A stretch of DNA of 64,000 nucleotides from JAICXG01 sp963801255. Its GTDB lineage: Bacteria > Verrucomicrobiota > Verrucomicrobiia > Chthoniobacterales > UBA10450. The stretch covers positions 62,001-126,000 of the forward strand of contig CAWDEC010000007.1 in NCBI GenBank assembly GCA_963801255.1. Direction: 5' to 3'. The notes below the pieces were generated by a model. It made no database searches. It had not been told where the DNA came from and worked only from the letters and a program-made list of their open reading frames with translations. Made by a program: the position numbers and the translations under genes. This document shows, piece by piece, positions 61,294-64,000 of this stretch (position 1 is the first letter of the stretch; each line of letters opens with the position of its first letter).

Positions 61294-61836
61294 TTACAAC
61301 GAGATATAAACGACGCCTACCGGATAACTGCAGCCTGAATCAAATCCATACGCCGGATACCAGTAGCCATTATCGGCCTGGTAATAGTAGCAGCCACTAA
61401 ACGACACAATGGTATAGCTCCTAAGCCACCAATCCCGCGGATGTGTTCCGATCGCGAAATGAACATCGGTCGTTTCGCGCGTAGTGCGACGCACGCTGAT
61501 ATTTTCGCTCGTCTGATGTCCATTCTTGAAAACCGTGGTGCTGCGTACCACACCGCCGCCCTGCTCGTTCTTCGCCGTCGTATGAGTGGCGTGAGTCTTC
61601 TCGTTTGCCTGCCCCGCTTCATGACTCTGCATGGTAGCGCCATGTTCAGTAGTCTGTGCGTGCGCGTGTGTCTTCGCCGGCGGGTTTGGCTGGGCTGATT
61701 TCTGCGGAACAGTCTCAGCTTTTTCCTCCGTCTTGGCTTTCCCCTTTTTCTCGGGCTTCTTTTCTTCGTCAGTTGTTTGCGCGCCGACGGACAATGTCAG
61801 CGCAAGCCCGACCACCATGAATAAAGATCGTTTCAT
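61294..61836 (-). CDS. Secreted His/Thr/Lys-rich protein, paralog of the gene at 11141
   Basis: A 180-residue protein with signal peptide (LFMVVGLALTLSVGAQ), a Lys/Glu-rich segment, a His/Thr/Gln-rich middle (KTHAHAQTTEHGATMQSHEA), then an aromatic domain (HPRDWWLRSYTIVSFSG, GYWYPAYGFDSG). The order low-complexity plus WYPA-G motif matches the protein at 11141-12100, which has an extra peptidoglycan-binding domain. AAGGAAAG lies upstream of ATG 61836. Function unknown; the His-rich part could bind metals. Confidence 0.65.
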   Translation of the reverse strand: MKRSLFMVVGLALTLSVGAQTTDEEKKPEKKGKAKTEEKAETVPQKSAQPNPPAKTHAHAQTTEHGATMQSHEAGQANEKTHATHTTAKNEQGGGVVRSTTVFKNGHQTSENISVRRTTRETTDVHFAIGTHPRDWWLRSYTIVSFSGCYYYQADNGYWYPAYGFDSGCSYPVGVVYISL

Positions 61837-62062
61837 ACTTACTTTCCTTCGTTTTGCTACTAATCGCGCGGCGCGATTAGATCGGATGCATGTCTTCCGC
61901 CGAACGGTACTGGCACACGCTGAACTCAAGAGCGGGTGCACGCCTATTGCGCATAGCGCATCGTTCGCGCCTGGGCGAATACGCCGGGCGACCTGCCGAC
62001 TAGCAATAAGCAATCCCGAACGCTTCCCCGTGCGCCTCGTAAACGCTGTGCTAGGATAGGCG

Positions 62063-63814
62063 ATGCGATATTTTGTTTATGGGTTGGTTGTGGCCCTAAG
62101 CTCTGCGGCAATGGGACAGACGGCACCGGTGGCGGAGCGCGTGGCTGAGCAGAATAAATTGTTCGACGAGTTTTATGAGACGAGCCTGAAGAATTCGCCG
62201 GAGCGGGCGACGTCCTACGGCGACTACCGTTATAACTCGCTCCTTGGCCAGTACTCACTCGCCGAGATCGCACGCCAGCATGCCGAGTCCGACGATTTTC
62301 TCAAGCGACTGAAAGCGATCCCGACGGATGGCATGGCAGACAACGACCTCCTAAGCCATCGCATCCTCGAACGGCAATTGGAGCGTGAAGACACTAACTA
62401 TGACCTGAAGAACTACGAGATGCCGATCAACCAGCAGAACGGCCTCCATACCCGCCTGGCCGATCTGCCCCTCGCCGTGCCTTTCGATTCCGTGCAACAC
62501 TACGAGGATTATATCTCCCGGCTCCGCCAAATCCCGCGCGTCCTCGATCAGACCGCTGAGGTAATGCGCCAAGGCCTGAAAGATGGACTTATGCCGCCCA
62601 AGCTTGTCCTGGCGAAGTTACCCGGCCAATGCGACGGGATCGTTACCGCAAATCCTTTCCTGCGACCGACGAAGAAATTTCCCAAGGAGTTTTCCGAGGA
62701 GGATAAGAAGCGGCTGACCGATGAAATCACGAAGGCGATCAATGACGATGTCGTTCCCGCCTATAAGAAGTTCGCTGAGTTTCTGCGCAACGAATACGAT
62801 TCAAAAGGGCGTGACGCGCTTTCGATCGAAAGTCTGCCGGATGGCAAACGACGTTACGTCGAAGCGGTCAAGATGATGACCACGATGAATGTAACCCCGG
62901 CCGAAGTGCATGCGCTGGGGTTAAAGGAAGTCGCGCGTGTCACCGCGGAGATGAACAAGCTAGCCCAGTCGCAAGGACATAAGGACCTGCCCGGCTTTCG
63001 TGACGCGATCAACAAGGATCCCAAGTGGACGCCGCAAAGCGAGCAGCAAATCCTCGATGACTACGAGAAATACATTCACCAGATGGAACCCAAGTTACCG
63101 GAGTTATTCGGACTCTTGCCCAAAGCTCCCGTGACCGTGGAACCCATCCCGGATTTCGCCAAGGCGGAATCGACCCACTATGTTCCTGGCACACCCGATG
63201 GGAAACGACCGGGACGCGTCGTGGTAGCCGTGGCTGACCCGACCAAGCGCACCATGGTGGACGACGAGGCCGTCGCTTATCACGAAGGCGTTCCGGGTCA
63301 TCACTTGCAGATCAGCATCGCCCAAACCTTGCAGGGTCTGCCCAAGTTCCGACTGCACGGCTTCTATTCCGCTTACGCGGAAGGCTGGGCGCTTTATTCC
63401 GAAGAGCTGGGCAAAGAAATCGGCTTCTACCAGGATCCAGTCTCTGACTACGGCCGGCTGAACTCCGAGTTATTCCGCGCCGTGCGCCTGGTGGTTGATA
63501 CGGGCATTCACGATCAAAATTGGACTCGCGATCAAGTCATCAGTTACATGCACGCGAACGACGTGAATGACGCTCTTGCGCAAACCGAAGCCGATCGCTA
63601 CATCGCGTGGCCGGGCCAGGCTCTGGCTTATAAGATGGGACAGTTGACGATTCGCAAGTTACGCGACGAAGCAAAGGCCCAGTTAGGGGCGAAGTTCGAT
63701 ATCAAGGCTTTTCACGACCAGATCATCAACGGCGGCGCCATGCCGCTCGACCTGCTCCAGGAGAAGATAGAGCGCTGGATCAAAGAGCAAGGTTCGGCTA
63801 AGGCGAGCAGTTAG
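62063..63814 (+). CDS. DUF885 family (putative peptidase), copy 2
   Basis: A 583-residue exported protein with a signal peptide (YFVYGLVVALSSAAMGQ). The motif YHEGVPGHHLQISIA (HExxPGHxxQ) and YAEGWALYSEELGKEIG match the putative metal site of DUF885, and the C-terminus YIAWPGQALAYKMGQLTI parallels copy 1 at 46861-48609. The two are diverged paralogs rather than a recent copy. The remaining 186 bp to the window edge show no gene. Confidence 0.9.
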   Translation: MRYFVYGLVVALSSAAMGQTAPVAERVAEQNKLFDEFYETSLKNSPERATSYGDYRYNSLLGQYSLAEIARQHAESDDFLKRLKAIPTDGMADNDLLSHRILERQLEREDTNYDLKNYEMPINQQNGLHTRLADLPLAVPFDSVQHYEDYISRLRQIPRVLDQTAEVMRQGLKDGLMPPKLVLAKLPGQCDGIVTANPFLRPTKKFPKEFSEEDKKRLTDEITKAINDDVVPAYKKFAEFLRNEYDSKGRDALSIESLPDGKRRYVEAVKMMTTMNVTPAEVHALGLKEVARVTAEMNKLAQSQGHKDLPGFRDAINKDPKWTPQSEQQILDDYEKYIHQMEPKLPELFGLLPKAPVTVEPIPDFAKAESTHYVPGTPDGKRPGRVVVAVADPTKRTMVDDEAVAYHEGVPGHHLQISIAQTLQGLPKFRLHGFYSAYAEGWALYSEELGKEIGFYQDPVSDYGRLNSELFRAVRLVVDTGIHDQNWTRDQVISYMHANDVNDALAQTEADRYIAWPGQALAYKMGQLTIRKLRDEAKAQLGAKFDIKAFHDQIINGGAMPLDLLQEKIERWIKEQGSAKASS

Positions 63815-64000
63815 CGGAAGAACCGATAACGCCGGACCTTTGCGTGGCACCGGTGGAGAGTGCGTCGGCGCGGAATACTATCGCCACCGTAGTCGATTCG
63901 TCTCGTGAGTTCCGCGCCTATCCATTGTCTGGCCGACAGATTTTCGCGCCAAGAATTGCATTGACATCCTCGAAGCGGGGGTCCGTTATGCGACCCATGA

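Overview
The window looks like chromosomal DNA of a soil-type Verrucomicrobiota (Chthoniobacterales/Spartobacteria-like). That is an inference from gene content and moderately high GC: a small KSPKANQKQK-type protein, an FmdB-like protein without cysteines, DUF885 peptidases, SBBP and HAF-repeat secreted proteins, and a type II secretion (T2SS) cluster. No rRNA, CRISPR array or complete insertion sequence was seen. One tRNA-Arg(CCT) is present.

Layout. 1-3.1 kb: the 5' end of a Rieske oxygenase running off the left edge, divergent from two membrane proteins and an OprB-like porin. 3.5-7.7 kb: tRNA-Arg, a STAS-like gene, then an integron-type gene cassette (DUF4145 protein plus a well-formed attC) with no integrase, a DUF418 membrane protein and a repeat-rich spacer. 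7.7-14.6 kb: a phage-tail-like head-repeat/S74 surface protein, an L,D-transpeptidase, an EEP nuclease, a VIT-family transporter and small hypotheticals. 14.7-17.4 kb: nitrogen control and housekeeping genes (PII, glutamine synthetase, TatA, ACP). 19.6-27.3 kb: T2SS genes in two converging arms (F-x-G on plus; H-I-J-K-L-M-x on minus). 27.4-36.6 kb: VPS10-like propeller protein, CDF exporter, nucleotidyltransferase, Pss/Psd phospholipid genes, EVE protein, MetX-like hydrolase. 36.9-39.5 kb: a galactose-oxidase-like copper enzyme followed by a SCO-cytochrome c fusion. 39.6-44.5 kb: tmk, holB, Gfo/Idh/MocA oxidoreductase, der and a CDP-alcohol phosphatidyltransferase. 44.8-63.8 kb: a more accessory region (DJ-1/PfpI, HAF repeats, two DUF885 peptidases, ORF6N, SBBP propeller, MsrB, DUF2911, DUF421/DUF2127, a 709-bp tandem duplication, NYN nuclease and several very small genes).

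Main observation. The non-palindromic 9-mer GCCTAACGA (TCGTTAGGC on the other strand) occurs at least 41 times by my reading, against about 0.5 expected for a random 9-mer on both strands. Thirty-six copies lie between 16.4 and 43.9 kb and only one lies to the right of that. It occurs on both strands, inside and between genes, in every reading frame that avoids an internal stop, and it supplies the stop codon of four genes. Density and placement resemble the DNA-uptake sequences of Pasteurellaceae and Neisseria, but no function is shown here. The same 9-mer forms the right-hand core of the attC site and the left boundary of the cassette.

A second general point: nine places show apparent single-base frameshifts in otherwise recognisable genes (gspF, gspL, VPS10, SBBP twice, a peptidoglycan-binding protein, DUF2911, a STAS/DUF2188 gene and a tiny ORF). 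Sequencing or assembly indels are the simplest explanation. Affected genes are annotated at full extent with the break described.
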